Shown one piece after another: positions 23,832 to 32,444 of a stretch of DNA of 64,000 nucleotides (its first letter is position 1; every line of letters begins with the position of its first letter). The notes beneath the pieces are model-generated. The model was not told the origin of the DNA and searched no databases. It saw only the letters and a program-made list of their open reading frames with translations. The DNA comes from Nitrospira sp. CR1.3 (lineage in GTDB: Bacteria > Nitrospirota > Nitrospiria > Nitrospirales > Nitrospiraceae). The translations under genes were made by a program, and so were the position numbers. The stretch is from contig WIAH01000002.1 in the NCBI GenBank assembly GCA_014055525.1, positions 1 to 64,000 of the forward strand. The letters run 5' to 3'.

Positions 23832-26800
23832 ACGTCTGTTTTCCCTTCTTTCACCAAGTTTGCCCAAATTGCTCTCGATGCAGCGACTAGACCAAGACGT
23901 TTGTCCCTGGTTAACAGAGTTTCGAACTGCGTCTGCAGATCACGCAGTTGATCCTCTTCGTTCGGGGTAAAGTGCACTACTTGTTCGTGCTCGACGCCAT
24001 TGGCCTGAGTAATTGCCAATCGGACACCGACAGCCTTGGTAGATGATTTGCTGCCTGCAAAGGCAATACTTTCCACACGATGAAATCTTGTGGAGTACTG
24101 AACTAGCTCCTGATTGAAGAGGTCCTCCTCGGAGTCATGCCACCTCGATGGAGGCTTAAGCGCAAGATAGCTACCGATCGATTCGAGCCACTCCGCTTCC
24201 GGAAGTTTGTCATCCATCAATCTCAGACAAAACGCGCGCAGTTTCGGCTCGGTTACTGTGAGCATGATTCGCTCAGAGCGGGCTGCGAGTGCCGCCCTGA
24301 ACTGTTGGAAACTGCCAGGTAAGTCGAACACATCTCGAAGTTGGCTTCGCAATCTTCCCTCTAGTTCTGGAAAAGCCGCTCTCAAGTCATCTAGTGCAGA
24401 CTTTAATGTCCTCACGAAAGCCTGCAATGCCCTACTGGCTGTGGCATCGGGCAGAATCGGCTGGAATCCGCATGCTGTCGGCAATTCCGTAAACAGCAGC
24501 TTGGCAGGCTCCCTGGCATTTAGGACCACGTCGCGCACGGCCAATGCAGTCGGCGACAATCTCTTCGTGTTCAACACATAGCTCGGAAGTTGCCCCACAA
24601 ATACACATAGCTTCCTAACAACGTCGAGTAGCTCGACCTTACGCTCTTCCGAAGATTTGACTTCCAACACGGTCAGGAGCCGTTCGAACAGTTCCGCACG
24701 CACGCCTTCAATCTTGCAGTATTGAATCTCAAATCGCTCTGGAGCCTTTGTCAGGACGAGCATCGCTTCCCCGTTGAGCTCGCGGAGAAATGTTCCGTCT
24801 TTGTAGAAAGCGACATCTTTTTCATGCGCGATAGCAAACACCGTTAGTAGCAATGGGATAAGTCCGTCACGAAGACCATAAGGAGGTTGACGGAGTTCGG
24901 CAAAAAGCGCAGCAATGTTTACCCGGCTATCCTGCTCCCTTTGCACAATCTCTCGAATTTTCCGCAATGCCGGAAGAACACCACATTTCTCGTCAGTCTT
25001 GTAGTGAGGCTCGCCAATACGCCATGTGTTCCCGTGCCTTTGATGCAGCCCGGTGTTCTTCAGGACCGAAAGGTACATGCTCATCTCAGGTGGTGTCTTG
25101 CTGGCACTCAAACCTAGCAACTCAGTGCTTGCGTTCGTGAACATCAGCTTGATGAGCCGCATCCGCGCTGCAGCCGCAGCTGAGCTAAGGTTACGGCGAT
25201 TCACGAGTTCGTTATGAATGCGTGGGGCAAGTTCGTACGTTTTGCTAAAGATTCGAGACAACACTGACAGTAGCTCACGGCCATCTGCAACTTGTAGCGG
25301 ACGACCTTCGTGAAACCATTCGAGCGTCATTTGCCCGGTGAGCTGTTTGAAGCCCATGTAACTTTGGATTCGTTTCTCCAATTGCAATCGCGCTGCAGCA
25401 TTTTGGCGAGAAACTTCTTCTCTCGCAAACTTATCAGCATTCAGTTCCAGCGTATTCTTGGCAACCCACTCCCATCGCTGGACTTCATGAACGAGGCTCG
25501 CAAGATTATTGAGCGGCTGGGGAATTGCTAGGAGCCAGTTTGAGCGCTGCTTGACTATAGGCTGCTTTATGAATTCTAACGCCGTGACACGCTCGGTTGG
25601 CGTTTCGCACAATGGCACTATGATCAAACCATCGGCCCTTTGAGGTTCATCTTCACACAGGCCAGGCAGTTCCATAACTGAACAATACCTAACGTCAAAG
25701 TGACGTAGGTTACCGGTCTCGATGTAATGACGGCGAGCGACGATGGGACGGGATTCGAGGAAATCTTTGATGATGGTGGAGACATGCTCGGGCGTGTCTA
25801 TGGCACGGCGCGCGTCGTCGTAAGCTTTCTCGAGATCAACACACGTGTGGGGCCATAAACATAATCCCCGCGCCCGGCCACGATCATAAAGAACGCGCTT
25901 CCCCTTGTGTAATTTCTCTATAGTGGAGTGAACTTGCCTTCTGGCCGTCTGATCAGTCCCGGCCAGCGCGCAAGCAAGCGCTTCCTCAGTCGGCACGAGA
26001 TCACAGTCGTTGATAAGGTTTAGAATACCAACCGTCTTGAGCACTTTGATCTGAAGTTCGTCCTCCGTAGCAAAACTTTCGATTACTGAGTCGATGAGGT
26101 TCCAATGACTACGGTAGCTCTGAACGGCAAGCCGATGACCAAAGTTGGTCCGTACATAATCATAGAAGTCGTGCAATCTATATAGGTCGCCATCACGCAG
26201 GCTTGTCCTAGAGAACGCCTGTAAGCCGAACGGTTCATTTGAGACGAGAAAACTGAAGAGTGATCGCTCGTTCTGGCCGAAACGTCGGAATGTGCGAATA
26301 AGAATCGGTGGCACAGTTGGATGAAGCGGGTAGAGCCGAGTCGCCAATTCCGAGAGTGACTTGGCAGGAGCAGAGCCGAACCACCCTAACCCGATGGTTC
26401 GTTCCATGGCTCCTCTTAGCTCGAAGGACTGAGGTCTTGGAACTTCCTCTGTACTGACATTAAGAGCGGACGCGATAAGGTTGGCTATTTGCTCGACTGG
26501 CTGATTAAAGACGATTTCTTCAAATCGTCCGGCGACTTTTTCCCACTCGCGTTGAGCAGACTGATTAAGCTGATCCGCATAAGCATTGAAACCTTGATGC
26601 AGCAGGGTGACCACAAACAATGGTTCATCCGCACTCCGCGACGCTGCTTCTGCTAAACGTTGCAACAGGAACACATCCTGCCGTTCTGGATGGAGCGCGG
26701 CAAACTCCAAGAATTTTCCAAGCTCATCAAGAATTAAAAGCAACCCCTTGCCTTTCGAGTCCGTAATCATCCGAGAATTAACTTCGCAAACGATTCGTAA

Positions 26801-27292
26801 GACTTGGTCCTCGGTTGGCTCCTGCTTGCCATCGAGCAAGCTCTCCACCGACAAGGCCAGCTTTGATTTGGTGCTTTGCGCACCACTCAAGCTGAGGGCC
26901 CGATAGAGAGATTTAAGAATGGAAATACTCAATGGTTGACGGGAGCATGTCACCAAGATGGGAACAAAATGTGGTCGCAGAACCCCGTACTGGTGAAAGT
27001 CTATAGCCTTGCGAATCTGCGAAGGAAGGGCACTGTCACGGCCGGCAAACCAGTGGGCGAGCAAGAGCGCAAACGTCGACTTCCCGGTGCCATAGTCGCC
27101 GGTCATTCGCCATGCTCGCTGGGCGGAATGTGGCTTTAAGCCGTTTGCCACTCTCCCCAAGCAGGAGCGGGTGAAATCAGTCAGAACATATCCAGATAAA
27201 CCGGCAGGGTCCTCGAAATCCCGCTCAAGATGTGCCGATCGAAGAAAGCGGCTTCTGATTCTGATCAGATCTCCGACTACTTTCTCAGGCAT
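23828..27292 (-). CDS. SspC-like large P-loop ATPase
   Basis: 1154 aa. Walker A GDYGTGKS at 65-72 and Walker B LLLILDELGKF near 183-193, followed by a sensor-like VVTLLHQGF. The long C-terminal part is helical with no named domain; overall it resembles BrxC/PglY-class defence ATPases and SspC. It overlaps the DUF4007 gene by 16 bases and the SspD-like gene by 4. In SspABCD systems the ATPase is required for single-strand phosphorothioate insertion. Confidence 0.75.
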   Translation of the reverse strand: MPEKVVGDLIRIRSRFLRSAHLERDFEDPAGLSGYVLTDFTRSCLGRVANGLKPHSAQRAWRMTGDYGTGKSTFALLLAHWFAGRDSALPSQIRKAIDFHQYGVLRPHFVPILVTCSRQPLSISILKSLYRALSLSGAQSTKSKLALSVESLLDGKQEPTEDQVLRIVCEVNSRMITDSKGKGLLLILDELGKFLEFAALHPERQDVFLLQRLAEAASRSADEPLFVVTLLHQGFNAYADQLNQSAQREWEKVAGRFEEIVFNQPVEQIANLIASALNVSTEEVPRPQSFELRGAMERTIGLGWFGSAPAKSLSELATRLYPLHPTVPPILIRTFRRFGQNERSLFSFLVSNEPFGLQAFSRTSLRDGDLYRLHDFYDYVRTNFGHRLAVQSYRSHWNLIDSVIESFATEDELQIKVLKTVGILNLINDCDLVPTEEALACALAGTDQTARRQVHSTIEKLHKGKRVLYDRGRARGLCLWPHTCVDLEKAYDDARRAIDTPEHVSTIIKDFLESRPIVARRHYIETGNLRHFDVRYCSVMELPGLCEDEPQRADGLIIVPLCETPTERVTALEFIKQPIVKQRSNWLLAIPQPLNNLASLVHEVQRWEWVAKNTLELNADKFAREEVSRQNAAARLQLEKRIQSYMGFKQLTGQMTLEWFHEGRPLQVADGRELLSVLSRIFSKTYELAPRIHNELVNRRNLSSAAAAARMRLIKLMFTNASTELLGLSASKTPPEMSMYLSVLKNTGLHQRHGNTWRIGEPHYKTDEKCGVLPALRKIREIVQREQDSRVNIAALFAELRQPPYGLRDGLIPLLLTVFAIAHEKDVAFYKDGTFLRELNGEAMLVLTKAPERFEIQYCKIEGVRAELFERLLTVLEVKSSEERKVELLDVVRKLCVFVGQLPSYVLNTKRLSPTALAVRDVVLNAREPAKLLFTELPTACGFQPILPDATASRALQAFVRTLKSALDDLRAAFPELEGRLRSQLRDVFDLPGSFQQFRAALAARSERIMLTVTEPKLRAFCLRLMDDKLPEAEWLESIGSYLALKPPSRWHDSEEDLFNQELVQYSTRFHRVESIAFAGSKSSTKAVGVRLAITQANGVEHEQVVHFTPNEEDQLRDLQTQFETLLTRDKRLGLVAASRAIWANLVKEGKTDV

Positions 27293-28242
27293 GAATGACC
27301 ACTGTAGATATTCTTGAGAAGCTCGATGCTGTCACGATCGCCGTTTTTCTGAATGTGCTGCTGGCTGGCTGTTTCGTAATACTTAAGAAACCCATTGGTT
27401 TGCTTTGCCAATTCATCCACCCGAGCACGGATATCATCCTCGGGGAGTTTAAAAACCTGTCCGGGACTGCCATGCCCATGAGTAACTTCTTTCAACGTCA
27501 TGGTTGATTCGACAGGGTGATATTTACGCCAAAAATCGTAAAGGCAATACACAAACAACTCTGGTGTGACCTCAGGTTTCTCCTCACGTCGAAATGCAAA
27601 AATTAGCTCGCGTTTCCCGGAAGGGCGATCGACTTCACGTTCCCCCACTTTAGCAATGAGATCTAACTCAACAAGAGGACAATCAAGATTGTCTTCTTGA
27701 ACATCACCCTTGCGGCCTCGAGTTGGAATGTACGTATGGAGAAATGTGTCGAAGTGTTGTTCAATGGTTACCGCTGACAGATCGCCATCCTGCTTCTCTG
27801 CCTCCTTTCGGAGCGCCTTGATAGCTGCGCTTCGCACAAGTTCAGGTTCCTGCCAGCGATTAAGGAGGTAATCCCATGCCAACAGGGGATTCTCCTTGTT
27901 GGTAGAAAGTTTCCAGTGGATGAGCCATAGCGTACGGATGTCTTCAAGGAAGGGATCTGGGCCTCGTTCTCCAAGCAGCGAATTCCCTAGCTTTGTGAGT
28001 GAAAGTCCGCGCCCCTTAGGTTCAACGCTCGCTATTCCAGAGGCTAGTGACCAAAAGCGAATTGAACGAACCATATTCTTGCCGACACCCAGGGCCACCA
28101 TTGCATTTGACTCATCTGAAAACAGTGTTGGATTCTCACGCAAACCTTTCACTGCTTTGGGTAGCCAGGTATAGCGACATGGAAACGTTTCATGACCTGA
28201 AATTCGATAAATCCGTTCCTTCGCTGTGCGAGTCTCAGGCAT
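27277..28242 (-). CDS. SspB-like DUF4007-family protein
   Basis: 321 aa. The N-terminus has the DUF4007 signature RISGHETFPCRYTWLPKAV (13-31) and continues VALGVGKNMVRSIRFWSLASG, then DNLDCPLVELDLI. SspB, the nickase that opens the strand for sulphur incorporation, is as I recall a DUF4007 protein. First gene of the long minus-strand operon, so its promoter should lie in 28243-28373; I see no convincing -35/-10 pair there. No cysteine desulphurase (SspA/DndA) gene is nearby. Confidence 0.78.
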   Translation of the reverse strand: MPETRTAKERIYRISGHETFPCRYTWLPKAVKGLRENPTLFSDESNAMVALGVGKNMVRSIRFWSLASGIASVEPKGRGLSLTKLGNSLLGERGPDPFLEDIRTLWLIHWKLSTNKENPLLAWDYLLNRWQEPELVRSAAIKALRKEAEKQDGDLSAVTIEQHFDTFLHTYIPTRGRKGDVQEDNLDCPLVELDLIAKVGEREVDRPSGKRELIFAFRREEKPEVTPELFVYCLYDFWRKYHPVESTMTLKEVTHGHGSPGQVFKLPEDDIRARVDELAKQTNGFLKYYETASQQHIQKNGDRDSIELLKNIYSGHSCLRK

Positions 28243-28373
28243 CTTCTTTATCTCGATTCCTACGACCTTTCCTCAACTGCCCGCAAGGAGTCAAATGGGC
28301 CAAAAGTGCTGCTGCAGGATACGCTTTTTCATTTCAGAAATCACTGGGTCCTGAAGGTGATAATGTCATCGTC

Positions 28374-28805
28374 TTACCTGCCCTCGATTCTCCATCCCTT
28401 GCCATAAGGATTATTGGGCGAATCAGGCCGATACGGATTCCCGGCGCCGAAGGGATTGCTCAGTGAATCGGGAGAAAACGGAGACCCGTATCGGCCGAAT
28501 TGGTTGCTGGTCGAGTCGGGATCGAACGGATTGGCACTCAACTTTCCGCGGTAGTTCCCTTGCTGGTCGTAGAGCCGAGGCGCGTCGGTGGCAAAGGGGT
28601 TGGTCGCCGATGCGTTGCTGAATGGACTGCCGTAGGGGCTGAACGGATTGTTGATGCCTTCTGGGGCAAAAGGACTCCCTTTGCCGAAGGGATTCGCAAT
28701 CGAATCGGCATCGAAGGGATTCGCACTGAGGTTGCCGAGGTCTTCGGCGGAGGCCGTGGGTAGAGTCCACAGCATTGCGAGCACCAGCAATGAAAGAATT
28801 GTCAT
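28374..28805 (-). CDS. Exported NPF-repeat protein
   Basis: 143 aa. Signal peptide 1-20 (MTILSLLVLAMLWTLPTASA). The mature protein is a degenerate tandem repeat of SANPFDPDSTSNQFGRYGSPFSPDS type (about 11 to 12 residues per unit, NPF/NPY/GSPF cores). This repeat family is found widely as small secreted proteins in environmental bacteria and mobile cassettes; function unknown. Its counterpart with NPINxVDP repeats lies across the ssp operon at 9005-9355, same strand. Confidence 0.75.
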   Translation of the reverse strand: MTILSLLVLAMLWTLPTASAEDLGNLSANPFDADSIANPFGKGSPFAPEGINNPFSPYGSPFSNASATNPFATDAPRLYDQQGNYRGKLSANPFDPDSTSNQFGRYGSPFSPDSLSNPFGAGNPYRPDSPNNPYGKGWRIEGR

Positions 28806-28864
28806 GGCATACCCCCTTCAATAGAACGATGGTCCGTTCACACGAGGAGCAGCGCTTCCAGCCC

Positions 28865-29518
28865 TCAGTTGCCCTTTTTAGACTCAGCCGCGTCTTGTCT
28901 GGAGGAGGACTTGCTGCGTCCAGACCGACCACGGCGATAGAGGGCTGTCGTCTCTGACAGATGATCGAACGTCTTGCCGATGTCTCGCTTGCAGAAGGAC
29001 AGCCTGTTATCCTGTCCAATCCCAAGCGACTCCCCAGCCGCCCACACGTCGTGGTCGGCTCCCAGATAGAGAAAGGTCCAGCCTTGTTGCTCGCAGGCCT
29101 TGATCAGATCGAAGACCTGCGCTCGCGTGTATTCCCGGGAGGCATTTTCCAAGCCATCCGTCAGGATCACGCCAAGTTTCTTCGCCTCGGCCAGGGCCTC
29201 TTGCCTCGCAGCGTTCAATGTGCGGCCAATCGCATCGTACAGCGGCGTCGTGTCGTGAGGCCGATAGGTTTCCACGTCCAGCTCCCGGACGGCTGAGACC
29301 GGCACACCACGATAGCGCACTTCCGTTTTGCTGGAATTGAAGAGCGTAAGTGTAAACCGCGTCTCCGCCGGCTCCTGGCGCAACGTGGCGATGTACTGAT
29401 TGAAGCCTGCGATCGCCGCGCCCTTGCACGATTGCATAGAGCCGGCTTCGTCGAGAATCAGCGTGACATAGAGCGGCTGGGGATTCGTGGCTGGCTGCCC
29501 GTTCTGCTTGTTGGTCAT
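28865..29518 (-). CDS. VWA-domain protein
   Basis: 217 aa from the ATG at 29518, chosen because GGAGG lies 8 bases upstream (an in-frame TTG at 29533 would include the ribosome-binding site). A von Willebrand A fold: MIDAS loop LILDEAGSMQSC (DxAxS variant), a conserved Thr in HDTTPLYDAIG, and GVILTDGLENAS. The C-terminus is Arg/Ser/Lys-rich. A cytoplasmic metal-dependent protein-binding module; partner unknown. It lies between two copies of a 17-bp palindrome and downstream of a WYL regulator. Confidence 0.85.
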   Translation of the reverse strand: MTNKQNGQPATNPQPLYVTLILDEAGSMQSCKGAAIAGFNQYIATLRQEPAETRFTLTLFNSSKTEVRYRGVPVSAVRELDVETYRPHDTTPLYDAIGRTLNAARQEALAEAKKLGVILTDGLENASREYTRAQVFDLIKACEQQGWTFLYLGADHDVWAAGESLGIGQDNRLSFCKRDIGKTFDHLSETTALYRRGRSGRSKSSSRQDAAESKKGN

Positions 29519-29569
29519 GGCGATCACCTCCAAATAGAATTGAGATGACCGCTATCTTATTGGAGGCGC

Positions 29570-29586
29570 GTGACAACCGAGGTCAC
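29570..29586. promoter_or_regulatory. 17-bp palindromic site, copy 1
   Basis: GTGACAACCGAGGTCAC: half-sites GTGAC/GTCAC around a 7-bp centre. It lies about 50 bp upstream of the VWA gene start. A second copy, differing by one base, is at 29671. Likely operator for the adjacent WYL regulator. Confidence 0.55.
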
Positions 29587-29670
29587 ACCCAAGACCGTAC
29601 GCTGGATCACAAGAAGCCATGAAGATCCAATGAGTTATGCAAAGATGGATCAGGGAAGTCTTGGTTGTCC

Positions 29671-29687
29671 GTGACATCCGAGGTCAC
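29671..29687. promoter_or_regulatory. 17-bp palindromic site, copy 2
   Basis: GTGACATCCGAGGTCAC, one base different from copy 1 and 101 bp away. It overlaps the stop codon of the WYL gene. The pair brackets the VWA promoter region. Confidence 0.55.
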
Positions 29688-30670
29688 CGCCGGGCAAGAA
29701 GTTTTTTCGCTTCCTGCCGAACCGCTTCCCGCAAATGCTCGGGCTTGAGCACGTGGACGCCGCTACCGAAGCTCAGAATCCATCCGAGCAGTTCGCGGGA
29801 ATCGGCAACCTGAAGCGTCATGAGGAGTTGCCCGTCTTTCAACGGCGTCATCTGTTGGCTGGGATGCCAGATCCGGTCCTTCACCCAGGCAGCGGTGCGC
29901 TTGTCGAACTTCAGTTCGACGGTAATCCGCTCGCCTCGCATAATGACGAGCGCGTCTTCCACATAGGCGTCGATGTCAAAGTGCAAGGGCATTTGATAGG
30001 GATGGTCGGTGGGTGTGAGGGACTTGATCCGCTCCACCGCGAACATGCGCACGTCTTTTCGCCAATGGCAATAGGCGATCAGATAAAGGCCTCCATCCAC
30101 ATAGCGCAACCGATACGGGTCCACTTCCCGTCGCGTGGTGACATTCCGGCCGGCGGAAAAGTACCGCATCTGTACTGTGCGGCGGTGGGCGACGGCGTGG
30201 GACAGGATATCAATGGTCTCACGATGGTGACGATAGTTCTTGTGCGGGCCAAGGCCGACCGAGAACCATTGGTCCAACCGTTGCAGATACTCTGACGCCT
30301 CGGACGGAATGGCAGCCGTAATCTTGGAGAGGGCCGAATTGAGAGACCTTGCGATGAGCGTACCTTGGAGTGGGGTAAGCAACTGCCGGCTGAAAGCCAG
30401 TGCCATCAGTTCCGTCGGAGAAAGGCTTAGGCTCGGAATGTTCCGGAAACCATCTAAAAGGCGCCACCGAACCTCGCCATTCACGCGCTCAGTGAGCAGC
30501 GGGAAGTGCGACGCTTCGAGCGCCGCCAGATCCCGGCGGACCGTTCGAGGATGGCGGCTCAATTCTGGAGGAATTGCGTCTACCAATTGAGCCAGCGTGA
30601 GACCCTGCCGTGCCCCACTCAGCCGCTGGAGCAAATGCCACTGACGTGTGACCTGGTCATTGCGAGGCAT
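29684..30670 (-). CDS. WYL-domain transcriptional regulator
   Basis: 328 aa. N-terminal winged helix (LAQLVDAIPPELSRHPRTVRRDLAALEASHFPLL), central WYL domain with YRLRYVDGGLYLIAYCHWRKDVRMFAVERIKSL, and a C-terminal WCX-like region. WYL proteins sense nucleic-acid or nucleotide ligands and often control defence genes such as BREX, CBASS or CRISPR. Downstream on the same strand lie the VWA gene, the NPF gene and the ssp operon, so it is a candidate regulator of any of these. Confidence 0.88.
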   Translation of the reverse strand: MPRNDQVTRQWHLLQRLSGARQGLTLAQLVDAIPPELSRHPRTVRRDLAALEASHFPLLTERVNGEVRWRLLDGFRNIPSLSLSPTELMALAFSRQLLTPLQGTLIARSLNSALSKITAAIPSEASEYLQRLDQWFSVGLGPHKNYRHHRETIDILSHAVAHRRTVQMRYFSAGRNVTTRREVDPYRLRYVDGGLYLIAYCHWRKDVRMFAVERIKSLTPTDHPYQMPLHFDIDAYVEDALVIMRGERITVELKFDKRTAAWVKDRIWHPSQQMTPLKDGQLLMTLQVADSRELLGWILSFGSGVHVLKPEHLREAVRQEAKKLLARR

Positions 30671-31008
30671 GCCCTATCCTCACTGTAGATCGATAGCGGC
30701 GGACCCGTTTTCTCCCTGCGACCGGACCATACATTGCCACAACTCGCTCACAGAGGAAAATCCCACACAGTAGGTGTCTTGCCTTACTTCGAAAGCGGCA
30801 AAGGAACAGGCTCCGCGTGAACCAGAGCCGGCATGATACAGCATTGATCACCATCGAACCAGAAGAACGCCGACTGGTGGTATAGATTTGCGAGCTTCGT
30901 AGCGTCTTCACGGGTGACTTCGACCACGACGCCTCATTCAGAGAACGTGATCCGTCTGAGTGTCTCTCCTCGCTTCGTACCCACATTCCCATCTTCAAGG
31001 AGGCTCCC
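30671..31008. other. Divergent spacer between WYL and DUF6878 genes
   Basis: No supported gene. It should contain both promoters. An AAGGAGG ribosome-binding site lies just before the ATG at 31009. No obvious repeat or RNA gene. Confidence 0.4.
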
Positions 31009-31467
31009 ATGACCGATTTCCTCGACACCATGGCGCAACACAAACACCGCGTTCACGCGCGCCTCATGGCGAACAAACAGCCACTCCTGGCCGCACTTCG
31101 CCAGCTCGGCGCGAAGAGCGTGGTCATCACCTACGCGGGAAGCGGCGATTCCGGACAAATCGAAAGCCTGACGGTCCGTGATTCCCAGGAGCAAGAGCTC
31201 AATCTTGACGCCCCAACCGTCACCGTGCTTCAGTCAGAAGGCATCTTCGGCGACGATGGTTTTCGCGAACGAACCGAACCCCGCACCCAGCCTCTCAAAG
31301 AGGCGCTCGAGTCCTTTGTCTACGATTGGCTGGAAGACACGCAACCCGGCTGGGAAATCAACGACGGCTCATCGGGCGAATGCACCATTGACGTCGAAGA
31401 CGCCCGCTTCAACCTGGATCACACCAATTACTATACCGAGTCGTCCTCGCACGGGTATTCCCTATGA
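31009..31467 (+). CDS. DUF6878-family protein
   Basis: 152 aa. Shows the family pattern SVVITYAGSGDSGQIESLTV, FVYDWLEDTQPGWEINDGSSGECTIDVEDARF. AAGGAGG lies 7 bases before the ATG. Its stop overlaps the DUF6915 start as ATGA, and the two genes are a frequent pair on plasmids and integrative elements. Function unknown. Confidence 0.8.
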   Translation: MTDFLDTMAQHKHRVHARLMANKQPLLAALRQLGAKSVVITYAGSGDSGQIESLTVRDSQEQELNLDAPTVTVLQSEGIFGDDGFRERTEPRTQPLKEALESFVYDWLEDTQPGWEINDGSSGECTIDVEDARFNLDHTNYYTESSSHGYSL

Positions 31468-31919
31468 GTCACCCACTGCATCATGCGGCGGTGTCCGTCA
31501 AGCTGTGGGGCGGAGTTGTCGACGATTACCTGCACATCCACGACTGGCTCGATAGCACCAAAGAAAGCTTCGCCGATTTCCGACATCGCGCCTTGCGTCA
31601 TCATTCGCAGGGGATCTTTGAAGCCGAGCGCGTCTTCGGTCACGCCATTCGCAACACCGACGGCAAACTCGTGCCCGTCCGCTATATCTGCGAACAGCAC
31701 ATAAAAGAGGACTGCGGCGGGTTCATTCCGACGGTCGCCGACTGGTTCCGCAACATCAGGCCTGAGAGCTGGATGTCACGCGGCTATCGGATCGAGCCGG
31801 CCGCCGAACCGTGCACGCCGATCCTACCGACGCGCCGACTGCTGACGGCGCGACCACGCCGCAGCGGCACCAACCCCGCACCCAGAACCGGCAACCGGCC
31901 GATTCGAACATCCAGCTAA
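31464..31919 (+). CDS. DUF6915-family protein
   Basis: 151 aa. Family pattern: MSHPLHHAAVSVKLWGGVVDDYLHIHDWLDSTK, DFRHRALRHHSQGIFEAERVFG, VPVRYICEQHIKEDCGGFIPTVADW. His-rich segments suggest a metal or nucleotide site, but no activity is known. The Arg/Pro-rich tail (NPAPRTGNRPIRTSS) resembles the end of the truncated gene at 7003-7500, and the downstream spacer is also shared. Confidence 0.8.
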   Translation: MSHPLHHAAVSVKLWGGVVDDYLHIHDWLDSTKESFADFRHRALRHHSQGIFEAERVFGHAIRNTDGKLVPVRYICEQHIKEDCGGFIPTVADWFRNIRPESWMSRGYRIEPAAEPCTPILPTRRLLTARPRRSGTNPAPRTGNRPIRTSS

Positions 31920-31973
31920 CCCGTTGAATTCTCAACTCCATACCGATACACCGCTCGCACGTAATATAGAGAT
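31860..31973 (+). repeat. Copy 2 of the repeated gene-end/spacer segment
   Basis: Aligns with 7440-7556: same TTGAATT, CCGATA and GCACGTAATA blocks at the same spacing, followed by AAGGAGA and an ATG at 32003. Confidence 0.45.
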
Positions 31974-32002
31974 ACGCGCTTCTCTCGCAGAAGGAGATTG
32001 CA

Positions 32003-32092
32003 ATGACCCTCACGCCGCTGTCGGCGACGAAACTTAGGTCGAGGAAGCAGGATATCGACAGGTCACATTCAATGTTTTCTAAGGAAATATGA
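32003..32092 (+). CDS. 29-codon leader or truncated gene ahead of the excisionase-like gene
   Basis: ATG with AAGGAGA 6 bases upstream; 29 aa (MTLTPLSATK...), stop overlapping the next gene as ATGA. In copy 1 of the repeated segment the same signals precede a 138-aa exported protein, so this may be a gene cut short when the integrase module arrived, or a short leader peptide. Confidence 0.35.
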   Translation: MTLTPLSATKLRSRKQDIDRSHSMFSKEI

Positions 32093-32430
32093 CAATGCCG
32101 TCGTTTCGCAGGGTAGCGCTCGCCATGACTCGTTCGCCTAACGAGCAGTCCGGAGATCAGTACATGACCGTACAGCAGCTTGCACATCGACTGCAGGTCA
32201 CTCCTGACTTCCTGTACAGCGATGTCCTCGGGCAACCTGGCGGGATACCCGCAATCAGATTAGGAAAAGGCCGCCGTGCTCGATGGCGCATCCATCCGAG
32301 CGATGTCGTGCAGTGGGAAGAACGGCAACGCAGCTCTTATGATTCAGCGCCGCCAACAGCGGCCAAGATCAAGAAAGTAAGGTCTGTTACGAAACAAGTC
32401 GACTCCAAGGCTGTTGATGCAGTCAACTAA
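32089..32430 (+). CDS. Excisionase-like helix-turn-helix protein
   Basis: 113 aa; the start at 32089 overlaps the previous stop as ATGA, and a further ATG at 32164 with GGAGA upstream would give the core domain only. MerR/AlpA-type winged HTH: MTVQQLAHRLQVTPDFLYSDVLGQPGGIPAIRLGKGRRARWRIHPSDVVQWEE. Basic tail. Sits 14 bp before the tyrosine integrase, the usual place of a directionality factor or integrase regulator. Confidence 0.75.
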   Translation: MTMPSFRRVALAMTRSPNEQSGDQYMTVQQLAHRLQVTPDFLYSDVLGQPGGIPAIRLGKGRRARWRIHPSDVVQWEERQRSSYDSAPPTAAKIKKVRSVTKQVDSKAVDAVN

Positions 32431-32444
32431 ACTGAAGGGGATCC

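Noticed and set aside
13157-28242. Interpretation as BREX or DISARM
   Set aside because: No PglZ, BrxL, PglX or DrmA/B-like gene; the DUF4007, PP-loop and FtsK set fits phosphorothioation systems.
28047-28466. Plus-strand frame over the start of the ssp operon
   Set aside because: Antisense to the DUF4007 and NPF genes, no ribosome-binding site; treated as a shadow frame.
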